Below are positions 1 through 8,458 of a DNA stretch of 36,932 nt, piece by piece. Each line of letters opens with the position of its first letter. The first letter of the stretch is position 1. The DNA is from Promethearchaeota archaeon. Lineage in GTDB: Archaea > Asgardarchaeota > Lokiarchaeia > Sigyniarchaeales > Promethearchaeaceae. Under the pieces are notes generated by a model. That model made no database searches and was not told the origin of the DNA. It saw only the letters and a list, made by a program, of their open reading frames with translations. The translations under genes and the position numbers were made by a program. Location of the stretch: positions 1-36,932 of the forward strand of contig JAFGBS010000036.1 of the NCBI GenBank assembly GCA_016933055.1. The letters are read 5' to 3'.

Positions 1-143
1 TTAATTTGTTCTATCTTATCTTGTAAGAATAATTGCTTCAACTTGTCAATATCTGCTGATTGTTTGCAGAAGACCTTGATGAACATGGTGGGATACTTCT
101 CAATGACCTCATATTGATTTCCCGGATCTAATCTGTTCTTTAT
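1..143 (-). pseudogene. Coding-like fragment running off the left edge
   Basis: The minus strand is open for about 47 codons from a TGA at 144-146 to the window edge. It reads like a real protein (for example YEVIEKYPTMFIKVFCKQSA), with a balanced mix of hydrophobic and charged residues. No ATG, GTG or TTG follows the upstream stop near the start of the frame. It is therefore either a 5'-truncated relic or a gene with an unusual start whose body lies outside the window. I do not recognise the family. Confidence 0.25.
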
Positions 144-210
144 TCAAGTATTAATTCCCCTTTCTTCAGGAAAATTAAATACATCAAATAGTCATTGTTT
201 TCATTAACTC

Positions 211-990
211 ATGGAGTTATCAAAAAGTACATTATTGTTGTCATTACAATATAAGGGTACATTTAATATCCTGGATTTGATGGGTTATGTGCCCATTAAA
301 TATAATGAATTGAAACTTAGACTGAAGGAGCAGATTTCAGCGCGCACTCTCGACCATCGTTTAAGTGATCTCGTAGAAGTAGGTCTTCTGGCGCGAACGA
401 CAATATTTTATGGACAAAACCAATTATTGAAGGAATATGAACTAACTACCCAAGGAATTCTAGTAAAAGCATTACTAAACGGAATCGCTCTTCAAGATCG
501 AAATACAATAGCTATAACATTGAAATCTGTCAGTAAAACCACACCACTATCTCAAATCCCTCAAACTACACAAATTGAAAAATCCATTCTCCAAAAAACC
601 CTCACAGACGTGTCGCGAATATATCGTATTTATCAAAAATTTAATTGGAAAGAGACATGGAATAGTTTAAAACGGATTTGTAAAAGAAACGGTGAGATTA
701 TGACTCTTTCCGCGCACCCACAAAAAAACGTGATAATCGATGTTTCCGATATGGGGATCGAAGTGGAAACAACCAAAGGAAAAAGGTTAGTTGAAACAGG
801 GAAAATAAAACAAGCTTATTCATGGTTGTTAAAAGATGGAAAACTTGATCGGGATGATCATAAAAAAGCTAGTTATCGGAGTTCTTTCATTTGTGCATTA
901 CTAAGTAAGTTGGAATGGGTGGATTATCAGAAGAAACCAAAAATAACAATCTTTCTGAAGGAAAATAGTACTAATTCGATTAGAATCTGA
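211..990 (+). CDS. Winged-helix protein with a 'YRSSF-C-LLS' C-terminal domain
   Basis: A 259-residue protein. Residues about 1-90 look like a winged-helix DNA-binding domain of the HxlR/MarR kind (LSLQYKGTFNILDLM, then ARTLDHRLSDLVEVGLL and a short wing). Residues about 145-252 align by eye with the last 105 residues of the product of 11014-12672. Both carry the signature YRSSFICALLSKL / YRSSFVCSLLSQL and end in a beta strand of the KITIFL type. The same neighbourhoods also share a second family (3477-4565 and 12672-13364), so the domain may mark a common system. An A/T-rich TATA-like stretch (about 172-183) lies some 30 bases upstream and there is no clear Shine-Dalgarno, which fits a near-leaderless transcript. 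The function of the C-terminal domain is unknown to me. Confidence 0.8.
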   Translation: MELSKSTLLLSLQYKGTFNILDLMGYVPIKYNELKLRLKEQISARTLDHRLSDLVEVGLLARTTIFYGQNQLLKEYELTTQGILVKALLNGIALQDRNTIAITLKSVSKTTPLSQIPQTTQIEKSILQKTLTDVSRIYRIYQKFNWKETWNSLKRICKRNGEIMTLSAHPQKNVIIDVSDMGIEVETTKGKRLVETGKIKQAYSWLLKDGKLDRDDHKKASYRSSFICALLSKLEWVDYQKKPKITIFLKENSTNSIRI

Positions 991-1046
991 TTGAAACTAC
1001 CTTATATCAATATCTATCCTTTCAAAAAATCACTCCCGCTATGTAT

Positions 1047-1068
1047 TAAGCGAAAAGTTTTGCGCTTA
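1047..1068. repeat. Inverted repeat between genes 1 and 2
   Basis: TAAGCG and CGCTTA are perfect 6-base arms around AAAAGTTTTG. The inner AAAA/TTTT can extend the stem with one bulged G. It lies 57 bases after the first gene and 34 bases before the GIY-YIG gene, so it could be a terminator stem or an operator. A related GCG-TTTT/AAAA-CGC inverted repeat occurs at 35451-35471. Confidence 0.5.
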
Positions 1069-1101
1069 GAACCATTTAACCTGTAACTCACTTTCAGATT
1101 C

Positions 1102-2508
1102 ATGGGTTCATCACATGAATCTCCCCGTATTTCAACTGGAATGTTCCGAGCACTGGGAATTACTTCTGATATTTCAATTCTTTTGCAACTCCAAACAGTA
1201 AATCTTGAAGTACATAACTGGGATAAGATATTGAATGATTTACAATCCGTATGGAAAAATCAGAATTATCTCTATATGTTAATTAAAGAGGATGAACAAC
1301 AGATTTATGCATTTTATATCGGAAAATCCACACAAAAGAAATTTCGACGCCTAATTGATCATTTTGAAGGATTGAAAAAAGCAGAACAGGCATATGAAAA
1401 TGATCAACTCGATATGGCTTTTTTTCATCATCGTATGTATCACCAACTATTCACAACAAAATCATCCATACCATTAAGATTGGATATAATTGAGTGGAAG
1501 GAAAACAAAACGATGCTGGGGATCTTTCCTTTTCCTATTGAATGTAATGTTAGTAATGCAGAAGCTCTCCTGATCTCCCATTTATCATCCCATTTCCCTG
1601 AAGCAAATATTAACCACGATTTTATCACTAGGTTGCGATGGAATCATCTCAACCTCTCAAATTTACAAATATCTTCTAATGTTCAAGTAATTATTGAGGG
1701 AAACTCCCCAGTACAATTATGGAATAATTGGTGTGACCAGTGGTTTTTGCAACCAAAATTACTAATCTCAACGAAATCGAAAAAGGCTAATAATTTCCTT
1801 GAGTCTTCAATTGAACATATTCCTTTATTCTCAACTATTTCTTTAGAAGATGGAAAACAAGAAGTCCAAACACACCTGAGTAAAAATGGAACCCTTCTAT
1901 TCATACGGTCTCCCTCAATGGAAAAACAGGTAATCAATGCGGTGAAAATTGTGAAAGATTCCTATGATTACTACGTAAAAAATCAAGCATCAATCCACAA
2001 ACCATTTTTTAGTGATGGTTTGGTCTATATGGTATATTTATTGCGAGATGACGCGAAAAAAATAGGATTACCGTTAGAAATTGAGCAACAAACAGAGATC
2101 ATTCCTATTTATATAGGCCAAACGCAAGCTGTAGGACGATCAAGTGGAGGATTTTCCAAAAATTTGAAAGGTGTTGCTAAAGGGAAAAACAAGCAATATT
2201 TTGCACGATGGGGGAACGACAGAGCACGCCATATCGGAGGTTTATCCCTCCGATTTTATGATCTTCCTAATAATTATAAAAGTACGAATTATGAACAGTG
2301 GGTTGAAACAATATTTGATAATCTATGCCGGGTACAAAAACGCCCAATTCTTAAGTGTCCTGTTTATTTCCAGATGAAACCTACTTATCCATATAATGTG
2401 GTATTTGGTGGAAAATTGGGACTTTTTACTCCCGAATTGGAAACAATCCTGATTGCTTTAGGTCGTCAGTTATTCCCAGAGATTCTAATTAATAAGGCAA
2501 AACGTTAA
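1102..2508 (+). CDS. Protein with two GIY-YIG-like domains
   Basis: A 468-residue protein. Two segments resemble the GIY-YIG nuclease core. The first is at about 55-90: YLYMLIKED, then FYIGKS and an Arg-rich helix (RRLIDHF). The second is at about 307-405: VYMVYLLRDD, then IYIGQT, Arg residues about ten positions on (RARHIGGLSLRFYD), and an acidic helix YEQWVETIFDNL that could supply the metal-binding Glu. The family motif is [GV]-x-Y...[YF]-I-G followed by Arg and Glu. GIY-YIG enzymes cut DNA in restriction, repair and homing. Two copies in one chain are unusual, and one may be only structural. It lies in the same direction as the winged-helix gene, 111 bases downstream, and near HNH and TOPRIM genes. 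A restriction-like role is inference from context. Confidence 0.65.
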   Translation: MGSSHESPRISTGMFRALGITSDISILLQLQTVNLEVHNWDKILNDLQSVWKNQNYLYMLIKEDEQQIYAFYIGKSTQKKFRRLIDHFEGLKKAEQAYENDQLDMAFFHHRMYHQLFTTKSSIPLRLDIIEWKENKTMLGIFPFPIECNVSNAEALLISHLSSHFPEANINHDFITRLRWNHLNLSNLQISSNVQVIIEGNSPVQLWNNWCDQWFLQPKLLISTKSKKANNFLESSIEHIPLFSTISLEDGKQEVQTHLSKNGTLLFIRSPSMEKQVINAVKIVKDSYDYYVKNQASIHKPFFSDGLVYMVYLLRDDAKKIGLPLEIEQQTEIIPIYIGQTQAVGRSSGGFSKNLKGVAKGKNKQYFARWGNDRARHIGGLSLRFYDLPNNYKSTNYEQWVETIFDNLCRVQKRPILKCPVYFQMKPTYPYNVVFGGKLGLFTPELETILIALGRQLFPEILINKAKR

Positions 2509-2538
2509 TTTCTTTCGAGCCACCTACCTCTTTTAGAT

Positions 2539-2835
2539 TTAATTGTTGTATTTTCCTCCTTCATTAAATACAGAATGAAATGCTTCACTATAACACTTAA
2601 TACACACATTTATTATTTTTGAACCATCGTTAGATAAGTGGAAATATTGCTCTATGAGGGGCTTTTTGGATGATTTAGATGAATTTAAGTAGTCTAAAAG
2701 ATACTCCTGATCTTCAGAATTTATGCATGATAACTCAAAATCAACTTTTTGATACTCTGATATATTTATAGGAGAATTACAGTAATAACAGAACGTTATC
2801 GATGAGTTCTTCATTTTATCAAACTGTGAGTTCAT
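2539..2835 (-). CDS. Small zinc-binding protein, function unknown
   Basis: A 98-residue protein with one CxxC pair near the N-terminus (FCYYCNSP, about 16-21) and a second near the C-terminus (VCIKCYSE, about 78-83), separated by a charged helical stretch. The four cysteines could bind one zinc in a treble-clef or rubredoxin-like knuckle. It is convergent with the GIY-YIG gene. The start is supported by a TATA-like box 18-29 bases upstream, so the mRNA is probably leaderless. No family recognised. Confidence 0.6.
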   Translation of the reverse strand: MNSQFDKMKNSSITFCYYCNSPINISEYQKVDFELSCINSEDQEYLLDYLNSSKSSKKPLIEQYFHLSNDGSKIINVCIKCYSEAFHSVFNEGGKYNN

Positions 2836-2852
2836 GTTGATTAGGAAAATCC

Positions 2853-2864
2853 TTTATATTTAAA
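2853..2864 (-). promoter_or_regulatory. TATA-like promoter of the 2835 gene
   Basis: On the minus strand the sequence reads TTTAAATATAAA, centred about 23 bases before the ATG at 2835. There is no Shine-Dalgarno in between. This spacing fits an archaeal promoter driving a leaderless transcript. Confidence 0.45.
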
Positions 2865-2920
2865 TCCAAAAATGGATATAAACAACACAAAACATCGCAT
2901 TAAAAAAAAAAACAAATGAT

Positions 2921-3394
2921 TCAGGTTGGTAATTCAATTACTTTTTGTTTAGAGATTATTTCAATTAATCTTTTAGGTTCTTTTTTTAATAGTGTGGAAA
3001 TCAGTTGTAAATATCCCCCGATTCCTCGTTTATCAATAGCAATCACTACTTTTGGATGGTCTAAGTAGTCTTCAACAACCTTACGATATTTTTTTCCCAT
3101 GATAACCAAAATCTTATCGTAATTCTGTAAATATTTTTCAAATTGGTCATTTGTTGCCGATTTTAATCTCAGAATATCTTGCATCGTCTCGATCCTTTTC
3201 TCATATGGTTCTATAACATCATCTGAGTCAATAAGTCCGTATTTTGCACTCAGAATCTTAAGCTTTGCATCTATTTTTCGAGATAACTTCACAATCATCT
3301 TGAACAGTTGACCTTGATATAATTCGATTGCTTTACTCGATCTGTCAAGTTTAGATTTAGAGCAACTTGTTAATATCATTATTTTGGGTTTCAA
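2921..3394 (-). CDS. DUF6884 / YaaA-like protein
   Basis: A protein of about 157 residues. The N-terminal motif ILTSCSKSKL, then AIELYQGQLFK, then KILSAKYGLID and IEPYEKRI match the order seen in the DUF6884/YaaA-like superfamily (Cys-Ser-x-x-K; LY-x-x-x-F; LSAKYGL; PYE). E. coli YaaA is a DNA-binding peroxide-stress protein, and relatives occur near DNA-modification genes, but the reaction is not known for this group. I place the start at TTG 3394 because AAGGAGAT at 3407-3400 sits 7 bases before it. The TTG at 3400 is too close to that site and the first ATG (3379) too far. The gene diverges from the HNH gene at 3477. Confidence 0.65.
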   Translation of the reverse strand: MKPKIMILTSCSKSKLDRSSKAIELYQGQLFKMIVKLSRKIDAKLKILSAKYGLIDSDDVIEPYEKRIETMQDILRLKSATNDQFEKYLQNYDKILVIMGKKYRKVVEDYLDHPKVVIAIDKRGIGGYLQLISTLLKKEPKRLIEIISKQKVIELPT

Positions 3395-3399
3395 ATGCA

Positions 3400-3407
3400 A
3401 TCTCCTT
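3400..3407 (-). promoter_or_regulatory. Shine-Dalgarno deciding a TTG start
   Basis: AAGGAGAT on the minus strand. It selects TTG 3394 as the start of the DUF6884-like gene. Confidence 0.5.
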
Positions 3408-3476
3408 TACACCAAATGATGATTCAATGGTCAATTCTAGTATTGTTTTTAGCACTTATGTACATTATTTACTCAA

Positions 3477-4565
3477 ATGTCATCAATACCCACCGATTCA
3501 TTTGAAGACATTTCCACAGAATTCTCCCACTACTTCCAGGTCGGTTCGCTGACTTCCAGTTATAAGCCCGTTCTCCTAAAGTCGATTTTATTTTGTATAA
3601 AGCGAGGCAAAACTCAACGTATGAGGGATATTCACTTCATATCCATGGATAACATTGCCATCTATTTCCTTAAATTCTACTTCTCGCTATATCGGCGCTT
3701 TAATATTAAGCAATTGACCTCGAAAAATAACAAAATCACGATCTATCGGATAATCGACCGTTATATCGATGAAGAAACCACGAAATTATACGATCGGGAC
3801 ATCTCGGATGAGATTGTTGATAAGATAAAAAAAGCCCTTTATAGAAATGTCATTTATCTGCTGAGACAAGATTCATATTTTTATGAATTCTACGATTCCC
3901 ATCACGATGTGATCGCTTTACCCCGTGAGATAAAGGATGAGCAAGATTTCAACCATCTGCTTAAGAAACTTGACGTACACCGCAGAGAAATCGCTTTCAT
4001 CGGCATCCCGGATAAAATTGTTTTATTCATCGAAATGAATCGCCCAATTCTGGATGCCGCGATTAATGCGAATCTTGCTCTATTTCTGGAAAAGATTAAC
4101 ACAGTTCCAAATTTGAACATCAAAATTCTTGCAGCGGATGGTAGTTTCGATGAGATCCGAAACATCTCTCCATTATTAAAAGAGAAATTATGTGCGTATC
4201 AGAACGACTGTTGTTTTTATTGCGGGAAAAACATGAGTGATACTGCCGAAGCGGATCATTTTGTACCGTATAATTATCTTTTTGACTCTCAGATTTGGAA
4301 CATCGTCGGTGCGTGTGAGAAATGCAACGGGAAAAAGTCGAATCATGTGGTTCAGGAAGAATATTTGAGGAAAATACAGGAACGGAATTTGGAAGAGGAA
4401 TTTAGGCACGTATTTTTCCAAGATAGACTGGATTCGTTGGAATTTGCGCAAAATATGAATAAAATCTTGGAACAGCACTATCGGAATTGTTTATTAAATT
4501 TCAAATTGCTAAAAAAGCGAAATCTTTCAGTTGATTTTGGAAAAGAAATATCTCATATGTACTAA
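3477..4565 (+). CDS. HNH endonuclease with N-terminal helical domain
   Basis: A 362-residue protein. Residues about 1-235 form a helical domain with the signature TSSYKPVLLKSIL, FISMDNIAIYFLKFYF and TSKNNKITIYRIIDRY. Residues about 238-295 are a classic HNH nuclease: LCAYQNDCCFYCGK (first zinc knuckle), EADHFVPYNYL (catalytic DH), WNIVGACEKCNGKKSNH (Asn and second zinc knuckle). All expected HNH residues are present, so it should be an active DNA-cutting enzyme. The rest (FAQNMNKILEQHY and beyond) is helical. The N-terminal domain is shared with 12672-13364, which lacks the HNH part, and the C-terminal segment is shared with the relic at 13423-13551. HNH proteins with such helical front domains are common in restriction-type loci. 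Confidence 0.85.
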   Translation: MSSIPTDSFEDISTEFSHYFQVGSLTSSYKPVLLKSILFCIKRGKTQRMRDIHFISMDNIAIYFLKFYFSLYRRFNIKQLTSKNNKITIYRIIDRYIDEETTKLYDRDISDEIVDKIKKALYRNVIYLLRQDSYFYEFYDSHHDVIALPREIKDEQDFNHLLKKLDVHRREIAFIGIPDKIVLFIEMNRPILDAAINANLALFLEKINTVPNLNIKILAADGSFDEIRNISPLLKEKLCAYQNDCCFYCGKNMSDTAEADHFVPYNYLFDSQIWNIVGACEKCNGKKSNHVVQEEYLRKIQERNLEEEFRHVFFQDRLDSLEFAQNMNKILEQHYRNCLLNFKLLKKRNLSVDFGKEISHMY

Positions 4566-4652
4566 TTCCCAATTTATCTGATCTTCTTTAATTCTGAATC
4601 CATGGTAGGTAATAATATAACATTCAATGATTCCTCATTGAAATAAAATGAT

Positions 4653-6623
4653 CTAAGGATCTTTTTTCGCTGAGTTGGTATCTATTCGATCTAAATATTC
4701 TTGATAAGCTTGGAATTTCTGTGTTATGATATTGTTAATGAAATTCCCAATCTTTATTTCAAAGTCATATTTAGTTCTATCTCTTTTTTGGAGTTGCTCT
4801 ACCATAACTTTAGATAGGTATTCTGAAAACTCTTTCTTGTTTATTCCAAAGAGTATCTCATCTGTAACAATATCTTCAACTTTTTCCTCATCTTTCATTT
4901 CTGATAGTCTTTTTCTAGCTTGATCATAAATTTCCTCTTCTTTTCCTTCATAACTTTCTTCATTGTCTGATATGTATTTTTTTATTGCACGAATGATTTC
5001 TTCATGGGAAAAATTAACTGTAGCAAAATCGGGATATGGTAAGTAATAGTTTTCTTCAGGTATGCCCTTATCTTTGAGATTTGCTACTTTACCTGGCAGA
5101 GATTCTTTTTTATCCAAATCTAAAACAAGGAAGGATCTCTTGCTAATAACTTTGAAATAGTATTCAATGAAAAGGAAGTCTCTACTTTTACCATTTAAAG
5201 GAACTGCGATAACTGGTACTCCAATTATATAATAAACCATATATAACCATTCTCTTAAGAAAATATAATCTGTTGAGCCTTCTACAAAAATAATTACAGA
5301 ATTTTTTGGGGTTAATCCGTAATCTAGAAGTAGATTATCGAGGTGTTCATAGAATTCTTCTTCTGTATCAAAATAAAAATTTGGTTTCCAAAAATCTGTT
5401 GCTTTTTCTTTTTCTGCAGGAAATTGCAATCCATTTTTTTCCCAAATTTTCGTAAATGCCTCTAAGTATCGGGATATTTGAATGAGGTTCATGAGGTAAT
5501 TGAGAAATCCTTTAAGTTTTTTTTTTTTGCTTGGTTTGATGATAGACAATATGTCAACAATTTTCTCTAAACCATCGAAATTTCCGACCAAAAGACATTC
5601 TATCTTTTTATAGAGATCTCGAAGAGTCTTTAAGTCATCAGTTGAAAAATCAGAGGATAGAGATTTTAGCTTTTTATCATACCAATTATTATACTCCGAA
5701 ATCCCATCTTGAACATTTTTATTATCATCCCTTACCCAAGGATCGTATTTCCTCCAACTCATATTAACGCGTGGATTACTTCCTAGAGTGTAAAAAAAAG
5801 GACGTGTAAAGGATTCCACTCTAATCCATAATCTCAAAATATCAGGTTTTAGCCAACAATACTGGACGTAAAATATTTCTCTGAGAAGATTATAATTTTT
5901 CGCCGAATCGACTTTCATTTGAATAAATTCTTCTATGGAATTGTTTTTAGATTTCAATGATTCTTTTATTCGATTTATTACGTAGTCATCAAATCGAAAT
6001 CTGCGTATCCAATAGAATTTCTCAAAATGACTCCTATTACTTAATAATGATAAAGAATCACCTCTCATTAGGGTCATAGCTTGAATGAACTGGATTGGAT
6101 GGTAATAATATCGAGTTTCTTCAATAGAAATTTTTATATATTTCTCTTCAGTAGTTTCAGATATTTCAGTTTTTTTTTCCTCGGGAACCTCAAGGGTATG
6201 CTCAATTTTCTGATGATTCCAAAAATCTGTTTCAATAAAGTTATTTAATTTACTCTCTTCCGTGGTATCAATATTATAAATTTCCTCCGGAAAATCTATA
6301 ATTCCAAAATCGTCCATTTTTTTCCATGAATTTAGAGTAACCCTATTAATCAGAACCTCCTTATCGTTGATACATTGAAGGAATGGATGGTTTTTTGGGA
6401 ATTTTGCAACACAAAAGGGCTTGATCAATCCAATAAAGTTATACCATTCCATTAGTATACAAAAATCCTCAAATCTCTCAAATCCTCTTTTTATTTTCAG
6501 TTTTGAATACCATATAAACATATCTTTCAAATCTATTAACTCTCGAGCATATATGGGGCAGTAATTTAAATATTCTTCGAAAATCTCTCGATAATTGTTA
6601 GATTTGGTTTCAGAATCAGCCAT
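4653..6623 (-). CDS. Large protein with C-terminal TOPRIM domain
   Basis: A protein of about 656 residues. The first 400 residues are mostly helical and charged and not recognised. At about residues 440-520 there is a TOPRIM domain: VIIFVEGSTDYIFLREWL supplies the catalytic Glu after a beta strand, and FLVLDLDKKES supplies the D-x-D. This is the OLD-nuclease/DnaG/topoisomerase type. The remainder is a lysine- and glutamate-rich helical tail. Unlike OLD nucleases or PARIS AriB/AriA pairs, no ABC ATPase domain or partner gene is visible next to it. The upstream TTG at 6626 directly precedes ATG 6623, which I prefer as the start. It is convergent with the HNH gene. A nuclease role in defence is inference. 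Confidence 0.75.
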   Translation of the reverse strand: MADSETKSNNYREIFEEYLNYCPIYARELIDLKDMFIWYSKLKIKRGFERFEDFCILMEWYNFIGLIKPFCVAKFPKNHPFLQCINDKEVLINRVTLNSWKKMDDFGIIDFPEEIYNIDTTEESKLNNFIETDFWNHQKIEHTLEVPEEKKTEISETTEEKYIKISIEETRYYYHPIQFIQAMTLMRGDSLSLLSNRSHFEKFYWIRRFRFDDYVINRIKESLKSKNNSIEEFIQMKVDSAKNYNLLREIFYVQYCWLKPDILRLWIRVESFTRPFFYTLGSNPRVNMSWRKYDPWVRDDNKNVQDGISEYNNWYDKKLKSLSSDFSTDDLKTLRDLYKKIECLLVGNFDGLEKIVDILSIIKPSKKKKLKGFLNYLMNLIQISRYLEAFTKIWEKNGLQFPAEKEKATDFWKPNFYFDTEEEFYEHLDNLLLDYGLTPKNSVIIFVEGSTDYIFLREWLYMVYYIIGVPVIAVPLNGKSRDFLFIEYYFKVISKRSFLVLDLDKKESLPGKVANLKDKGIPEENYYLPYPDFATVNFSHEEIIRAIKKYISDNEESYEGKEEEIYDQARKRLSEMKDEEKVEDIVTDEILFGINKKEFSEYLSKVMVEQLQKRDRTKYDFEIKIGNFINNIITQKFQAYQEYLDRIDTNSAKKDP

Positions 6624-6750
6624 CAATATCCCTATATGATTCTCTTTAAAAATAATTACTGTATCCCGTTTATAAAGGTTTGAAGTCTAAAGAACTTTCA
6701 TTATCAGGGGATTAATATTTATTATTTCAAATTTGTGACGTGATAGTACG

Positions 6751-6886
6751 ATTTTGATTCTATTTAGATTCTGTGGACCCGAACCTTTATCCGTCTCACC
6801 TACCCGCATGAACTGTTTAAAACTACGTTGTTAACTATTCAGACAATACTGTTACCTCTTCTACATGTGTTGAGAGAGGAAAAATG
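6751..6886 (+). repeat. Direct repeat copy 1 flanking the 7-13.6 kb cassette
   Basis: This stretch aligns with 13617-13754 over its whole length, with one short gap and about 80% identity by eye. Shared blocks include CCTTTATCCGT, CACCTACCCGCA, ACTGTTACCTCTT and ACATGTGT followed by GAGGAAAAATG. Inside each copy a unit of about 20 bases (TTGTTA-C-TATTC / CTGTTACCTCT) is itself imperfectly doubled. The two copies are in the same orientation. Confidence 0.75.
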
Positions 6887-6926
6887 GATGAAAAATTATT
6901 TAAATCACTAGATAGATGTTGACTGG

Positions 6927-7106
6927 TTATACTGGATTTGGAGGTGGGTTGGGATCATGCATAATTTCAACCACATCTGATTGAGAACTCTCTTCTTGCT
7001 CTCCAAACCACTCATTATCATTGTTTTGAGCAATAACTTCGAGTGTGGAAGTTTCTATCGAGTCTGGAGTGTCAATGCTATAAACATGGGATGTTTGTCC
7101 ACACAT
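6927..7106 (-). CDS. Short acidic ORF with a proline-rich tail, possibly a relic
   Basis: A 59-residue frame beginning MCGQTSHVYSID and ending DPNPPPNPV, which is acidic and Ser/Gln/Asn-rich. The same frame stays open upstream to a TGA at 7197-7199, with plausible protein sequence including SHPLRVLFLLNHVLQENC and then FCNKREI. That upstream part resembles the start of a winged-helix regulator and adds two cysteines. It is therefore probably the 3' part of a decayed gene rather than a complete miniprotein. It lies between repeat copy 1 and the deoxyribosyltransferase-like gene, on the opposite strand. No family recognised. Confidence 0.35.
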   Translation of the reverse strand: MCGQTSHVYSIDTPDSIETSTLEVIAQNNDNEWFGEQEESSQSDVVEIMHDPNPPPNPV

Positions 7107-7360
7107 TATTTCTCTCTTGTTGCAGAAATTTATACAATTCTCTTGAAGAACATGATTTAGAAGAAAGAGAACACGAAGAGGATGGGAGGGTGTTCGTCAT
7201 GAAATTGACAAGATTGGGGTAATCTGTTGCCATTTTGTTCGTTTAGGTATTCTTTAAAGATATTTTATTGGAATTTTATCGAAAACGAACAATCAGCACT
7301 TAAATTCAACAGTAAAATTATATACGAAATTTTAGATATACAGAATGAGTTCATTTTATT

Positions 7361-7367
7361 GAGGAGG
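7361..7367 (+). promoter_or_regulatory. Strong Shine-Dalgarno before a TTG start
   Basis: GAGGAGG followed by five T residues and TTG at 7373. It fixes the start of the next gene, which has no ATG for a long way into the frame. Confidence 0.7.
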
Positions 7368-7372
7368 TTTTT

Positions 7373-8317
7373 TTGGATAAAAATAATCAAGATTACCTAT
7401 ATTTACGTAAATTAGGATTATCACATGAAGAAATCATAAATCGAATAAAACGGTACAGTAATCAGGGATTAACCGAAAGCGATGCATTAAAGACTCTAAA
7501 AACAGATGAAGAGAGAATCATTGAAATTCATATCGAAATCGAAGGATTAAAAGTTTATTTTCTTAAGGTTCTTGCAGAGATTTTAGAGTTTCAAGTGATC
7601 CCAAATTTTCGTCAAGAACCTATTGATCTTGAACTCTATGGTATAAACAATCAAAAACTGTATGAAATTAATTCATTACCTGTGTTGTTGGCAGTATTAG
7701 AAGAGATTAAAGCAGAAAATGAAAAACGAATACCTGCAAAATATCCAGATTGGAATGATTATGGATATTTTCCTTATCATCGAAATCAAGCTATATCCAA
7801 ATTATTAGAAAGTCGTGATTGGTATGTAGGAAGGTTAAAAACATATAAAAAACAAGGAATTTCAATAGATTTTCCATTCCAATCAGTAAAACCCACGTTT
7901 TTTAAAATTCCTGATAAAATCCAAAATACAAACTTAATCTCGGTTATGATGCCTTTCAGAGAAGAATTTGATCCTATTTTTCAGGAAATCATGAAAGTTT
8001 GTGAAAACTTATCTATGGAATGCAAACGAGCTGATCAGATATTCGATAACTATATTGCAATTCAAGATGTGTTTGATTTAATATATCTCGCTCGTTGTAT
8101 TATTGTGGAACTTACAGGAAAAAATCCGAATGTATTCTATGAGTTAGGGATTTCTCATGCTTTTGGGAAAAAAGTCATTCCGATTATCCGAAAAAGTGGA
8201 GAAAAAATTCCATTCGATGTGCAACATCACAAGGCTATCGAATATGAGGGTGATAAAATGGATGATTTCCGAGAGAAACTGGATAAACGACTAAAAATCA
8301 TATTGAGTATTGCTTAG
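7373..8317 (+). CDS. Nucleoside 2-deoxyribosyltransferase/TIR-like effector candidate
   Basis: A 314-residue protein starting at TTG. Residues 1-180 are helical (LSHEEIINRIKRYSNQGLTE looks like a short helical repeat or UBA/HTH-like segment). Residues about 188-300 form an alpha/beta domain: LISVMMPFREEFDPIF, then IAIQDVFDLIYLARCIIVE, then NPNVFYELGISHAFGKKVIP. The signature N-P-N-V-x-Y-E-L-G...H-A-x-G-K is typical of the nucleoside 2-deoxyribosyltransferase/TIR-like superfamily. Its members cleave nucleosides or NAD-like nucleotides and often serve as defence effectors. The Glu in FYELG is the expected catalytic acid. It lies 141 bases before the GHKL operon in the same direction, inside the two direct repeats. 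Whether it belongs to that operon is inference. Confidence 0.75.
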   Translation: MDKNNQDYLYLRKLGLSHEEIINRIKRYSNQGLTESDALKTLKTDEERIIEIHIEIEGLKVYFLKVLAEILEFQVIPNFRQEPIDLELYGINNQKLYEINSLPVLLAVLEEIKAENEKRIPAKYPDWNDYGYFPYHRNQAISKLLESRDWYVGRLKTYKKQGISIDFPFQSVKPTFFKIPDKIQNTNLISVMMPFREEFDPIFQEIMKVCENLSMECKRADQIFDNYIAIQDVFDLIYLARCIIVELTGKNPNVFYELGISHAFGKKVIPIIRKSGEKIPFDVQHHKAIEYEGDKMDDFREKLDKRLKIILSIA

Positions 8318-8458
8318 TTGAATGAGATTTCATTCAAACTATCATAATCTTAATGGAATCGAATTTTACGTGAAAAAGGATTTTCAGGTAATTATTTAAG
8401 TCTCAATGTTAAAGGAATTCAATGGTATTATTACTTTTTAATGGGTCTAGGGGTAAAG

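Noticed and set aside
7227..7415. 62-codon plus-strand frame before the deoxyribosyltransferase-like gene
   Set aside because: It overlaps the strong GAGGAGG site and the TTG start of the real gene in another frame, and its composition (Phe, Tyr, Ile runs) is typical of A/T-rich noise.
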